From Sphingomonas naasensis (GTDB taxonomy: Bacteria > Pseudomonadota > Alphaproteobacteria > Sphingomonadales > Sphingomonadaceae): DNA of 64,000 nt. Below, piece after piece: positions 9,220 through 18,586 of this stretch (position 1 is the first letter of the stretch; each line of letters starts with the position of its first letter). Under the pieces are notes generated by a model, which was given only the letters and a program-made list of their open reading frames with translations, was not told the DNA's origin and ran no database searches. The translations under genes were made by a program, and so were the position numbers. Location: NCBI RefSeq assembly GCF_004792695.1, contig NZ_SRXU01000001.1, positions 496,001 to 560,000 on the forward strand, written 5' to 3'.

Positions 9220-9651
9220 CACTATCGATCAATCCGGGTGCCGGTTGAAGAGCCGTGTTGCGGCGCTTGCTCGATCATCAACGCCCCTCCCCTTCGCGAT
9301 CCTCCTGGCTGCGCGCGCGGTGCGCAGCAACATGGCGGATCCGATCAGCCAAATCTCCGTCGCCACCCGGGATCGGACAAGTCGCGACGGGCGCAATTCA
9401 TCAAAATGTTACGAAGCGGACCATGGTTTTGCGAAATGGTCCGAGGATTGACGAAGCGGACAGCTCGCCAATATTTACCCCTTAAATCAGTACCTTGAAC
9501 GCTGGATTCGAGCTGTGGCCGCATAGACTCGGCAGCGAGTTTATGGCCTTTTCCGCATCGTGTGCGCCGATCGGTCCGCCTGCCTTCGGGCGCCGGCAAC
9601 CGGGAAGCAGCAACCGCCGAAAGAGAGCGGACACGATGGAGAGGGGTGGAA
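9220..9651. promoter_or_regulatory. Divergent control region with candidate operators
   Basis: This gap of about 430 bases separates the kinase/regulator pair from the TBDT operon. It holds an 8-bp perfect inverted repeat, CGGACCAT at 9417-9424 and ATGGTCCG at 9436-9443. It also holds an 11-bp direct repeat, ACGAAGCGGAC at 9411-9421 and 9451-9461, spaced 40 bp (about four helical turns). An AT-rich patch (ATATTTACCCCTTAAATC) follows at 9471-9488 and could contain a promoter. Binding by the neighbouring LytTR or LacI regulator is inference. No RNA gene or ORF in the gap looks real. Confidence 0.45.
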
Positions 9652-12600
9652 ATGGCTCAGAATTCACGACACCGGTGGCGGGCTGCAGCAAAGGGCGGCG
9701 CATCGCTTCTCGCATTGATGGGCGCGAGCCTGGCATTGCCGGCGCTGGCCCAGGGGGCTGACCCAGCGGCGCCACAGGCCGCTCCCGCGAGCGACGACCA
9801 GAACGACGCGATCGTGGTGACCGGGCGCCGCGCCGCGCTTCAGTCCGCCGACAATCGCAAGCGCAACGCCGAGACGATCATCGACTCGGTCGTGGCGGAC
9901 GAGGCGGGCAAGCTGCCCGACAATTCGATCACCGAGGTGCTGCAGCGCGTCGCGGGCGTGACGATCGTCCGCTTCTCGGCGCTCAACGATCCCGATCACT
10001 TCTCGGTCGAAGGCTCGGGCATCCAGGTCCGCGGTCTCTCGGGCGTGGCGTCACGCCTCAACGGGCGCGAGATCTTCAGCGCCAATGCCGGCCGATCGCT
10101 GCTCTGGGGCGATGTGACGCCCGAGCTGATGCAGGCCGTCGACGTCTATAAATCCTCCTCGGCGGACCAGATCGAAGGCGGCACCGGCGGCAGCGTCGAT
10201 CTGCGCACCAAGCTCCCCTTCGATTATGGCTATGGCATCCATGTCGCGGGCTCGGCCGACATCGGCTTTGGCGATCTCGCGCGGGAGGTCGACTATTCCG
10301 CCTCGGGCCTGATCGCCGGCAAATGGTCGACCGGGATCGGCGACATCGGCGTCCTTGTCGACGGCGCGTACAGCCAGTTCACCTCGAACTCGCAATTCTT
10401 CCGGATGGAGCCCTATTTCAAGACGCGGATCAACGCGGCCGATTATTTCATCCCCGGCGGCTACGACTATGGCGAGCAGCTGTTCCAGCGCAAGCGCGAC
10501 GGCCTCTATGCCGCGGCGCAATGGGCGCCGAACGACGACCTGACCTTCACCGGCATCTTCTTCCAGTCGCGCTATCGCAATGTCGGCGACGAATGGGCGT
10601 CGTTCGTCACCTCGCAGACGCTCTCGGTCGATCCTGCGACCAGCGAGTTCGATTCGAACAACGCGCTGATTTCATCCGGTGCGATCTTCCAGCGCGATCC
10701 GGGCACCTTCCTGCCGAGCGGCAACCCGATCACCAGCGGCGGCACCACCGGGGTGAGCAAGTCGAAGTCGAAGACGCAGGACATTTCGGCGGCGTTCGCC
10801 TGGGCGCCGTCGGGCAGCCCGCTCTCGCTACGCGGCAGCTATCAGCACATCAACTCGACCTCGCAGGTCGACAGCCTGTCGCTGTTCCGCGACTTCGCCT
10901 TTCCAACCAGCTTCGGCCTCGACCTGACCGGCGATCTGCCCCAGCTGACCACGCCCGCCAGCTTCGCCCAGAGCAACTTCTTCGATCCGGCGCGCTATCA
11001 ATGGGCGGCGGCGATGCCGCACAACGAGCTCAACCGCGGCGAGATGGATGCAGTCAATCTCGATGCCGAGTTCAAGTTCGGCGACGGCTTCTTCAAGTCG
11101 CTGAGCGCCGGCGGCCGTTGGTCGCGGCGGACCGAACGCGATCTCAACAACAGCTATGCCTGGAACGCGCTGGGTCGGGGCTGGAACGGCGATCCGGCCA
11201 GCTGCGGCGGATGCTATGCGCCGCAGCTCACCTTCGCGAACGCTGCGGCCGGCGACGTCGAGGTCCACACCTACAAGAACTTCTTCCGTGGAGCGACAAC
11301 GTTGCCAGGAAACGGCAACTCGCTGTATCCGAGCCTCGCGCTCACCGGCCAGCTCGATGTGGACCTCGTCCACCGCCCTGCGCCGGTAGGGTTCTGCGGT
11401 CCGTTCGACTGGGGCAATCCGACCTATTTCGACTGTTCGTCGCGGGGGCCGCTGCAAGCGACCGGCTATGGCAACCCCGCCTATCGTCAGTCGGGCTTCC
11501 TGCTGCCGCAGGACCAGACCGACTTCGTGACCGACACGCTGGCGGGGTATCTGATGACGCGCTTCGGCACGCAGGTCGGCGGCAGCGAGCTATCCGGGAA
11601 CGTCGGCGTGCGCGTCGTCAACATCCAGAACCAGAGCGACGGCTATTTCCAGCAATTCGCCAACACCTTCATCCGCAATGGCCAGGTGACCGTCCTCGCC
11701 GCGCGCTCCGCGGTGCGCTCGGAGAGCGCCGAATTCACCCGCGTGCTGCCCGCGGTCAATCTGACCTTCGCGCCGGCTGACGACGTGAAGATCCGCGCGG
11801 CATACAACATCACGCTCGACAATGCCTCGTTCCAGGCCCTGCGCGCCGCGGGCGAGCTCGGCGTCTCGACGATCACCAATCCCAACAACCCGCCGGCGCC
11901 GGCACCGAGCCTGCCGCCGATCTTCACCAACTTCACCACCACCGCGGGCAACCCGCGGCTGATCCCGGCGACGTCGAACAATTTCGACATGTCGTTCGAA
12001 TGGTATCCGCGCGCCGGCACCACGCTGCACGTGGCGGGCTTCTACAAGCACATCAAGAATCTGCCGATCTATGCGGTCACCGATCAGCCGGTGACCGTGA
12101 CCTTCGCCGACGGCACCAGCGAGGACACCATCGCGACCTCCACCGCGGTGCGCAACGCGCCCGAGGCGGCGACCGTGAAGGGCCTCGAGGTCGGCGGCCG
12201 CATCTTCCTCGACAATCTTCCCGGCGCATTCCGCGGGCTGGGACTCGAGGCCAACTACACGTGGATCGACAGCAAGAATCCCGGCGATCTCTATCGCGAC
12301 ATCAACGGCGCGGTGAAGAACGACGCGCCGCTCCAGGGCCTGTCGCGGCACAATTTCAACGTGACCTTGCTCTACGAGCACAAGCCGATCTCGGCACGCA
12401 TCGCCTATAGCTGGCGCTCGCGTTATCTGCAGTCGACCAACTCGAACGGCACCAACCCCACCTATCTGTTCTACAACGGCGCCGGCGCCGCGGGATCGAG
12501 CACCCAGATCGCGCTACCGGTCTATGGCAGCGCCTATGGCACGCTCGATGCGGGGGTGACCTTCGACGTGACCAAGAACTTCTCGTTCATGATCCAGGGC

Positions 12601-12723
12601 ACCAACCTGACCAATGCGACGCAGAAGACCTTGATGGGCGGCTATCCCAACGACGCCCTGTACGTGCGCAGCTGGTTCCAGAGCGATCGTCGCGTGCGGA
12701 TGGGTATCAACCTCGCCTTTTGA
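9652..12723 (+). CDS. TonB-dependent receptor of the glycan-utilisation island
   Basis: The ~1023-residue outer-membrane receptor starts MAQNSRHRWRAAAKGG with a signal peptide ending near ALAQG. It then shows a TonB-box-like segment DAIVVTGRR, a plug domain (PDNSITEVLQRVAGVTIVR, SGIQVRGLSG, IEGGTGGSVDLRTK) and a long barrel ending in VRMGINLAF. The start at 9652 follows a purine-rich GAGGGGTGGA; a start at 9562 would add an unlikely 30-residue leader. It heads a run of same-strand genes (two halogenase homologues, LacI, four glycosidases), so it most likely imports plant-polysaccharide oligosaccharides. The preceding LytS/LytTR genes run divergently. Confidence 0.95.
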   Translation: MAQNSRHRWRAAAKGGASLLALMGASLALPALAQGADPAAPQAAPASDDQNDAIVVTGRRAALQSADNRKRNAETIIDSVVADEAGKLPDNSITEVLQRVAGVTIVRFSALNDPDHFSVEGSGIQVRGLSGVASRLNGREIFSANAGRSLLWGDVTPELMQAVDVYKSSSADQIEGGTGGSVDLRTKLPFDYGYGIHVAGSADIGFGDLAREVDYSASGLIAGKWSTGIGDIGVLVDGAYSQFTSNSQFFRMEPYFKTRINAADYFIPGGYDYGEQLFQRKRDGLYAAAQWAPNDDLTFTGIFFQSRYRNVGDEWASFVTSQTLSVDPATSEFDSNNALISSGAIFQRDPGTFLPSGNPITSGGTTGVSKSKSKTQDISAAFAWAPSGSPLSLRGSYQHINSTSQVDSLSLFRDFAFPTSFGLDLTGDLPQLTTPASFAQSNFFDPARYQWAAAMPHNELNRGEMDAVNLDAEFKFGDGFFKSLSAGGRWSRRTERDLNNSYAWNALGRGWNGDPASCGGCYAPQLTFANAAAGDVEVHTYKNFFRGATTLPGNGNSLYPSLALTGQLDVDLVHRPAPVGFCGPFDWGNPTYFDCSSRGPLQATGYGNPAYRQSGFLLPQDQTDFVTDTLAGYLMTRFGTQVGGSELSGNVGVRVVNIQNQSDGYFQQFANTFIRNGQVTVLAARSAVRSESAEFTRVLPAVNLTFAPADDVKIRAAYNITLDNASFQALRAAGELGVSTITNPNNPPAPAPSLPPIFTNFTTTAGNPRLIPATSNNFDMSFEWYPRAGTTLHVAGFYKHIKNLPIYAVTDQPVTVTFADGTSEDTIATSTAVRNAPEAATVKGLEVGGRIFLDNLPGAFRGLGLEANYTWIDSKNPGDLYRDINGAVKNDAPLQGLSRHNFNVTLLYEHKPISARIAYSWRSRYLQSTNSNGTNPTYLFYNGAGAAGSSTQIALPVYGSAYGTLDAGVTFDVTKNFSFMIQGTNLTNATQKTLMGGYPNDALYVRSWFQSDRRVRMGINLAF

Positions 12724-12773
12724 TCCAAGGGTGGCGGGCCGCCGGGTCCGCCGCCTCCCCTGCCCGAGTGCCC

Positions 12774-14333
12774 ATGACCAACAGCGTGCGAAATGTCGTG
12801 ATCGTGGGCGGGGGGACCGCCGGCTGGCTGACGGCCGGCTACCTCGCGAAGCTGCTTGCCGCGGATCGGCCGGGCGGCGCCGCGATCACGCTGGTCGAAT
12901 CGTCGGACATCGGCATCCTCGGGGTCGGCGAAGGCACGTTTCCGACGATCCGCAAGACACTCGCGCGGATCGGCGTGCGCGAGGCCGATCTCGTTCGCCG
13001 GTGCGGCGCCTCGTTCAAGCAGGGCGCCAGCTTCATCAACTGGCGGCGCGCGCCGGGAACGCCCGGACGCGACGATTTCCTTCACGCGTTTCAGGAGGCC
13101 GATCGCGACGGGCCCGAGCTGCTTCCCTATTGGCTGCTGGGCGTCGCGGGCGACCGCCCGTGGGATGCGGCGAGCACGCCGCAGCGGCGCGCCGCCGATG
13201 CCTGCCGCGCGCCCAAGCTTCCTGGCCATCCCGACTATGTCGGGCCGCTCAACTACGCATTCCATTTCGATGCCGGCGCCTTCGCCGAGTTGTTGCGCGA
13301 GCAGGGCATCGCCAATGGCGTGACCCATCTCGTCGACACGGTCGACGCGGTCCAGCTCGGCGAGGACGGCGGCATTGCCGGCCTGTCGCTGCGCGCGCAC
13401 GGACAGCTGACCGCCGATCTCTACATCGACTGCAGCGGCTTTCGCGCCGAGCTGATCGGCAAGGCACTGGGGCAGCCGTGGAAGTCGTGCCGGGACACGC
13501 TGTTCTGCGATTCCGCGGTCGCGCTCCAGCTGCCCGATCAGGCGCCCGACGAACCGATCGCCTCTTCCACGCTCGCCACCGGCCAGACGTCGGGCTGGAT
13601 CTGGGACATCGGCCTCGCCGCCCGGCGCGGGATCGGCCATGTCTATTCCTCGGCGCATTGCGACGCCGATGCCGCCGAGCGCGCGCTGCGCGCCTATGTC
13701 GGCCAGGCCGGCGCGCGCCTCGAGACCCGCAGCTTCCGCTTCGACGCCGGCTATCGCGAGATCAGCTGGTACAAGAACTGCGTCGCGGTCGGTCTCTCCG
13801 GCTGCTTCTTCGAGCCACTCGAGGCGACCGGCATCGTCTTCTCCGAGGTCGCCGCCGCGCTGATCGCCAACCTCTTTCCCTGGGCCGGCGACTTCGAGAC
13901 CGCGGCGCGCCAGTTCAACGCGAACATGCGCCGCCGCTATGCGCGCACGCTCGACTTCCTCAAGCTGCACTATTGCCTGAGCGAACGGCGCGACAGTGAC
14001 TTCTGGAACGACAATGTCGATCCGCGCTCGGTGCCCGACAGCCTGCACGAGCTGCTCGACCGCTGGCGCCATCGGCCGCCCAACGAGCTCGACATCGATA
14101 CCAATGTCGACATTTTCCCCGAAGCCAGCTGGCAATATGTCCTCTACGGCATGGGGTGGAAAACCGATCTGTCGGCGAAGGCGGGCGTCTACCGGTTCGC
14201 GGACGAGGCGCGCGCCGCGTTCGCCGAAGTCCGGCGCCACGGCGAATTTGCCGTCCAGCAATTGCCGTCCAACCGCGCGCTGATCCGCTTCGCGCAAGGC
14301 GCCGCATTCGGCGCGGGGGCGCACGCCGCATGA
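12774..14333 (+). CDS. Flavin-dependent halogenase homologue (tryptophan halogenase family), first copy
   Basis: The 519-residue protein belongs to the tryptophan halogenase family (PF04820). It has the FAD-binding VVIVGGGTAGWLTAGYLA, an acidic strand end LVESSDIGILGVGEG, a lysine at about residue 82 in ASFKQGASFINW matching the catalytic-lysine region, YIDCSGFRAELIG, and ISWYKNCVAVGLSGCFFEPLEATG. The family's GxWxWxIP motif is altered here to GWIWDIG. ATG at 12774 gives the expected N-terminus; TTG at 12720 overlapping the TBDT stop would add 18 residues. Such genes are often found beside TBDTs in Caulobacter, Xanthomonas and sphingomonads, where their substrate is unknown; halogenation has not been shown for that group. 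A FADH2-supplying reductase is not encoded nearby. Confidence 0.9.
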   Translation: MTNSVRNVVIVGGGTAGWLTAGYLAKLLAADRPGGAAITLVESSDIGILGVGEGTFPTIRKTLARIGVREADLVRRCGASFKQGASFINWRRAPGTPGRDDFLHAFQEADRDGPELLPYWLLGVAGDRPWDAASTPQRRAADACRAPKLPGHPDYVGPLNYAFHFDAGAFAELLREQGIANGVTHLVDTVDAVQLGEDGGIAGLSLRAHGQLTADLYIDCSGFRAELIGKALGQPWKSCRDTLFCDSAVALQLPDQAPDEPIASSTLATGQTSGWIWDIGLAARRGIGHVYSSAHCDADAAERALRAYVGQAGARLETRSFRFDAGYREISWYKNCVAVGLSGCFFEPLEATGIVFSEVAAALIANLFPWAGDFETAARQFNANMRRRYARTLDFLKLHYCLSERRDSDFWNDNVDPRSVPDSLHELLDRWRHRPPNELDIDTNVDIFPEASWQYVLYGMGWKTDLSAKAGVYRFADEARAAFAEVRRHGEFAVQQLPSNRALIRFAQGAAFGAGAHAA

Positions 14334-15871
14334 CCGGCACCGTGCCCAGGGCACCGCTCGCGCGCATCGTCATCGTCGGCGGCGGATCGGCAGGATGGAT
14401 GACCGCGGCGGCGCTCGCGCGGCTGGTCGCCGCGGGTACGACGATCACGCTGGTCGAATCGGACGAGATCGGCACCGTCGGCGTCGGCGAGGCGACGGTC
14501 CCTCCGCTGCTCGATTTCAACGCCGCGCTGGGCATCGACGAGAACGCGTTCGTCGCGGCCACCCAAGGCACGTTCAAGCTGGGCATCGCGTTCGAGGATT
14601 GGGGGCATGTCGGCAACCGCTATGTCCATCCCTTCGGCAAATACGGCCAGCTGACCTTCGGCATCCCCTTCCACCAGATCTGGCTTCGACAGCGTCTTCT
14701 GGGCGTCGCCGCGGCCGATCCGGGCCCCTTCGACCACTATGCCATCTCGATCGCGGCCGCGGCGCGCGGCCGCTTCTCGAAGCCGATCGCCAATCCCGAA
14801 GCGGTGCTAAGCGGCCTCGCCTACGCCTATCATTTCGACGCCGGGCTCTATGCGCGGTTCCTCCGCGATCGTGCCGAGGCGCAGGGCGTGGCGCGCGTCG
14901 AGGGCAAGATCGCCCATGTCGAGAAATCGCCCGACAACGGCCATCTCAGCGGCGTGCTGCTCGCCGACGGCCGGCGGATCGAAGGCGATTTCTTCGTCGA
15001 CTGCAGCGGCTTTCGCGCGCTGCTGATCGGCGAGGCGCTGGGTGTCCCCTATCGCAGCTGGCAGCACTGGCTGCCGTGCGACAGCGCCGTCGCCGTGCCG
15101 AGCGCGACGGTCGGGCCGCCGGCCCCCTATACGCGCTCGATCGCCGAAAAGGCCGGATGGCGCTGGCGCATCCCGCTCCAACACCGCACCGGCAACGGCC
15201 ATGTCTATTCGAGCGCGCATATCGACGACGATGCGGCGGCGCGCGCGCTCACCGAGGGGCTCGACGGCGCGCCGCTGGCCGATCCGCGCGTGCTGCGCTT
15301 CACCGCCGGCCGCCGCGAGAAGCTGTGGGAAAAGAACTGCGTCGCGATCGGCCTGTCGGCCGGGTTCATCGAGCCGCTCGAATCGACCAGCATCCATCTG
15401 ATCCAGTCGGGCATCTTCCGGCTGATGGCGCTGTTCCCCGACCGCAGTTTCGCGCCCGTCGAGATCGACGCCTATAATCGCTGGCTGATCGACGAATATG
15501 AGAATGTCCGCGACTTCATCGTGCTGCACTATCATGCCAGCACGCGCAGCGATTCCGACTTCTGGAACTATTGCCGGACGATGGACATCCCCGACAGCCT
15601 CGCCGCGCGGCTCGAGCTGTGGCGCGGCAAGGGGCGCGTCTTCCGCGGCTCCAATTCGCTCTTCACCGAGGAGAGCTGGACCGCGGTGCTGTTCGGTCAG
15701 GGGATTATTCCCCACGACGCCGACCCGCTGACCGCCATGCTCCCGGTCGACGAGACCACGCGCTTTCTGACGCATATGCGCACGATCATCGCGCAGGCGG
15801 CCGAAGCGATGCCGCGGCACGAGGACTATATCGCCCGGCATTGCGCGGCGGCCCAGCGGAGCGCCGCATGA
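14330..15871 (+). CDS. Flavin-dependent halogenase homologue, second copy
   Basis: The 513-residue paralogue starts at an ATGA overlap with the previous gene. It has IVIVGGGSAGWMTAAALA, LVESDEIGTVGVGEATVPP, a lysine at about residue 83 in GTFKLGIAFEDWG, FFVDCSGFRALLIG and the intact halogenase motif GWRWRIPLQHRTGNGHVY. It also has CVAIGLSAGFIEPLESTSIH and HASTRSDSDFWNYC. The two neighbours share the fold but differ strongly in sequence, so they are an old duplication or separate acquisitions rather than a recent tandem copy. Tight coupling to the TBDT and glycosidase genes suggests a role in using the same substrate, or in modifying an aromatic or glycan component. That role is inference. Confidence 0.92.
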   Translation: MTGTVPRAPLARIVIVGGGSAGWMTAAALARLVAAGTTITLVESDEIGTVGVGEATVPPLLDFNAALGIDENAFVAATQGTFKLGIAFEDWGHVGNRYVHPFGKYGQLTFGIPFHQIWLRQRLLGVAAADPGPFDHYAISIAAAARGRFSKPIANPEAVLSGLAYAYHFDAGLYARFLRDRAEAQGVARVEGKIAHVEKSPDNGHLSGVLLADGRRIEGDFFVDCSGFRALLIGEALGVPYRSWQHWLPCDSAVAVPSATVGPPAPYTRSIAEKAGWRWRIPLQHRTGNGHVYSSAHIDDDAAARALTEGLDGAPLADPRVLRFTAGRREKLWEKNCVAIGLSAGFIEPLESTSIHLIQSGIFRLMALFPDRSFAPVEIDAYNRWLIDEYENVRDFIVLHYHASTRSDSDFWNYCRTMDIPDSLAARLELWRGKGRVFRGSNSLFTEESWTAVLFGQGIIPHDADPLTAMLPVDETTRFLTHMRTIIAQAAEAMPRHEDYIARHCAAAQRSAA

Positions 15872-16956
15872 GCGCGCACGCGGCAGTCGCGCGGCGCGCC
15901 ACGATCAAGGACGTGGCCCGCCGGGCCGGCGTCTCGATGATGACCGTGTCGCGCGTGCTCAACCGTGAGGCCTTTGTCGCCGATGCGACGCGGGCGACGG
16001 TCGAGCGCGCGATCCGCGACCTCAACTATGTTCCCAATTCGGCCGCGAAGGCGCTCGCGCTGACCCGCCACGCCCACCGTATCGCCTTTCTGTTCGACAC
16101 GCCCAATGCGACGATCCTCGGCGACATGGTGAGCGCCGTGCTGGAGGAGCCGGCGCGCCCGGAGATCCGGCTCACCTTCATGCGCGTCCGCGGCGACGCC
16201 GATCTCGGCGCCACCGTCGAGGCGCTCGGCAATCAGGGCGTGCAGGGCGTGGTCCTCTCGCCGCCGCTGTGCGACGATGTGCGGCTGCGGATCGTCCTCG
16301 CCCGTGCCGGCATCCGTTTCGTCGCGGCAGGCTGCAGCGATGTCGATCCGGGCTTCTCCGCGATCGGAATCGACGATCGGCGGGCGGCGCATGAGCTGAC
16401 CCGCTATCTCCTCGAGCTCGGCCATCGCCGTATCGGTCTGATCGCGGGGCATGCGCGGCACCGCTCCTCGACACGGCGCCGCGCCGGTTTCGAGGAAGCC
16501 TTGCGCATCTTCGACATGTCTCCCGATGACAGGCTGTGCTGGCAGGGCGATTACAGCTTCGGCACCGCGATCGGCATCGCCGAGCAGGCGCTGTCGATGG
16601 AGCCGCCGCTGACCGCGATCTTCGCTTCCAACGACGATATGGCCGCCGCGGTGATCAGCGTCGCTCGCGGTCGCGGCATCGCCGTGCCGCGCGTCCTCTC
16701 GGTTTGCGGGTTCGACGACAGCGAGATCGCTCGGATGATGTCGCCGCAGATCACCACGGTCTCGCAGCCGCTCGGCGCGATGGCGGCCTGGGCGGTGGCC
16801 CAACTCGCCGGGGAGCTCGACGCGGTCGCCCAGGGCGAAGAACCGGTCATCCGCAAGGTCCTGCTCGAACACAGCATCGCCTATCGCGGTTCGGACGCCC
16901 CGCCGCCGGGGATCGATGCTGTTCCCGCCTCGTCATCGGAAAGGCAGACCAGGTGA
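15868..16956 (+). CDS. LacI-family transcriptional regulator
   Basis: The 362-residue protein has an N-terminal helix-turn-helix TIKDVARRAGVSMMTVSRVLN (residues ~13-33), the hinge region NYVPNSAAKALA, and a periplasmic-binding-protein-like sugar sensor domain from about residue 70 (HRIAFLFDTPNATILGDM, GIDDRRAAHELTRYLLELGHRRIGLIAG, AIFASNDDMAAAV, VCGFDDSEIARMMSPQITTV). It starts at an ATGA overlap with the second halogenase gene and ends in a GTGA overlap with GH39. It probably represses the island in the absence of a sugar released by the encoded glycosidases. A regulator inside the operon it may control implies autoregulation. Confidence 0.95.
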   Translation: MSAHAAVARRATIKDVARRAGVSMMTVSRVLNREAFVADATRATVERAIRDLNYVPNSAAKALALTRHAHRIAFLFDTPNATILGDMVSAVLEEPARPEIRLTFMRVRGDADLGATVEALGNQGVQGVVLSPPLCDDVRLRIVLARAGIRFVAAGCSDVDPGFSAIGIDDRRAAHELTRYLLELGHRRIGLIAGHARHRSSTRRRAGFEEALRIFDMSPDDRLCWQGDYSFGTAIGIAEQALSMEPPLTAIFASNDDMAAAVISVARGRGIAVPRVLSVCGFDDSEIARMMSPQITTVSQPLGAMAAWAVAQLAGELDAVAQGEEPVIRKVLLEHSIAYRGSDAPPPGIDAVPASSSERQTR

Positions 16957-18569
16957 GCGCCAGCATGTCGATTTCGGTCCGGGCCTTGCGCGCCCTGGCG
17001 GCCATCGCCCTCGCGTGCCTGCCGGCGCCGGCGGCCTTTGCCGCGCCGAAAGGGCCTCCCACAGCGGAGCGCCGCATCGATATCGATCTCCGCAAGGCGG
17101 CGGGCCCGCTCGACCGGCCGTTCAACTTGTCGGTCGGATCCGACTATCCCGGCACGCTGATCCGCCCCGAAAGCCTCGCCCAGCTCAAGATCGCGGTGGA
17201 CGAGCTCGGCTTCCGCTATGTCCGCTTCCACGCGATCTTCCACGACGTCTTCCGCACCGTCCGCGTCGAGAATGGCAAGACGATCTACGACTGGACGAAG
17301 ATCGACCAGCTCTACGACGCGCTGCTCGGCATGGGGATCAAGCCGTTCGTCGAGCTCGGCTTCACCCCGGAGGCGATGGCCAGCTCGCCGCAGACGATCT
17401 TCTTCTGGAAGGGCAACACCTCGCATCCCGAGCCCAAGGCGTGGCGCGCGCTCGTCGATGCATTCGTGCGGCATCTGCGCAGCCGATACGGCGAGGCCGA
17501 GGTCCGCAGCTGGTATTTCGAGGTTTGGAACGAGCCCAATCTCGACGGCTTTTGGGAGCGTGCCGACCAACGGGCCTATTTCGATCTCTACGAAGCCAGC
17601 GCGCGGGCGATCAAGGCGATCGATCCGCAATTGCGGGTTGGCGGCCCGGCAACCGCTGGCGCCGCGTGGGTGCCCGAATTCCTCGACTTCGCGGCGACCC
17701 GCGGCCTGTCGGTCGATTTCGTCGCGACGCACACCTATGGCGTCGATGGCGGTTTCCTCGACGAGAAGGGCCAGGACGATAATCGCCTGTCCACCAACCC
17801 CGACGCGGTCGTCGGCGACGTTCGCCGCGTGCGCCAGCAAATCGCGGCGTCCAAATTCCCGCGCCTGCCGCTGTTCTTCACCGAGTGGAGCGCGAGCTAC
17901 AACCCGCGCGATCCGGTGCACGATTCCTATATCAGCGCCGCCTATATCCTGACCAAGCTCAAGGCGACGCGCGATCTGGCGCAGGGGATGAGCTACTGGA
18001 CCTTCAGCGACCTGTTCGAGGAAGCAGGGCCGCCGCCGACGCCCTTTCATGGCGGGTTCGGCCTGATCAACCGCGAAGGCATCCGCAAACCCGCTTTCTT
18101 CGCCTACAAATATCTCAACCTGCTCCGTGGCCGCGAGGTCCCGACCGCCGACCCGCAGAGCTGGATCGGCAGCGCCGAAGGCCGCACCGCGGTGCTGCTC
18201 TGGGATTGGCAACAGCCGAAGCAGGCGCTGAGCAATCGCCCCTTCTTCACCCGGCTTCTGCCGGCGCAGAAGACCAGGCCCGCCAAGCTGCGTTTCGCCG
18301 GGCTCGCGCCGGGAAGCTATCGCGTCACCGTGCGCCGCACCGGCTTCAAGGCCAATGACGCGCATAGCCGCTATCTGGAGATGGGTTCGCCCGCCTCGCT
18401 ATCGGCCGCGCAACTCGCCGAGCTGCGCGGGCTGACCCGTGACCTGCCCGAGACGCGGGCGACGGTGCGTGTCGGCAAGGCGGGCAGCTATATGCTGCGC
18501 GTGCCGATGCGGACCAACGACGTCGTTCTCGCGCTGATCGAGCCGCTTGCCCGATCCGGGCGCAAATAG
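16953..18569 (+). CDS. GH39-family glycosidase (beta-xylosidase-like), exported
   Basis: The ~538-residue enzyme has a signal peptide (hydrophobic run LRALAAIALACLPAPAAFA) and a GH39-type (beta/alpha)8 barrel. The acid/base Glu lies in YFEVWNEPNLDGFW and the nucleophile Glu in LFFTEWSASYN, the two motifs that define retaining GH39 enzymes. A small beta-sandwich follows from about residue 420. GH39 members are mainly beta-xylosidases. GTG at 16953, overlapping the LacI stop by 4 nt, has GGAAAGG 8-9 nt upstream; ATG at 16965 is the alternative. With the GH43, GH31 and GH35 neighbours it would strip xylose-containing oligosaccharides in the periplasm. Confidence 0.9.
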   Translation: MSASMSISVRALRALAAIALACLPAPAAFAAPKGPPTAERRIDIDLRKAAGPLDRPFNLSVGSDYPGTLIRPESLAQLKIAVDELGFRYVRFHAIFHDVFRTVRVENGKTIYDWTKIDQLYDALLGMGIKPFVELGFTPEAMASSPQTIFFWKGNTSHPEPKAWRALVDAFVRHLRSRYGEAEVRSWYFEVWNEPNLDGFWERADQRAYFDLYEASARAIKAIDPQLRVGGPATAGAAWVPEFLDFAATRGLSVDFVATHTYGVDGGFLDEKGQDDNRLSTNPDAVVGDVRRVRQQIAASKFPRLPLFFTEWSASYNPRDPVHDSYISAAYILTKLKATRDLAQGMSYWTFSDLFEEAGPPPTPFHGGFGLINREGIRKPAFFAYKYLNLLRGREVPTADPQSWIGSAEGRTAVLLWDWQQPKQALSNRPFFTRLLPAQKTRPAKLRFAGLAPGSYRVTVRRTGFKANDAHSRYLEMGSPASLSAAQLAELRGLTRDLPETRATVRVGKAGSYMLRVPMRTNDVVLALIEPLARSGRK

Positions 18570-18586
18570 CGTCACCGGGAGTGATC

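Noticed and set aside
12720..12774. TTG start of the first halogenase overlapping the TBDT stop
   Set aside because: It adds 18 residues unlike the family; ATG 12774 begins right before the FAD-binding strand.
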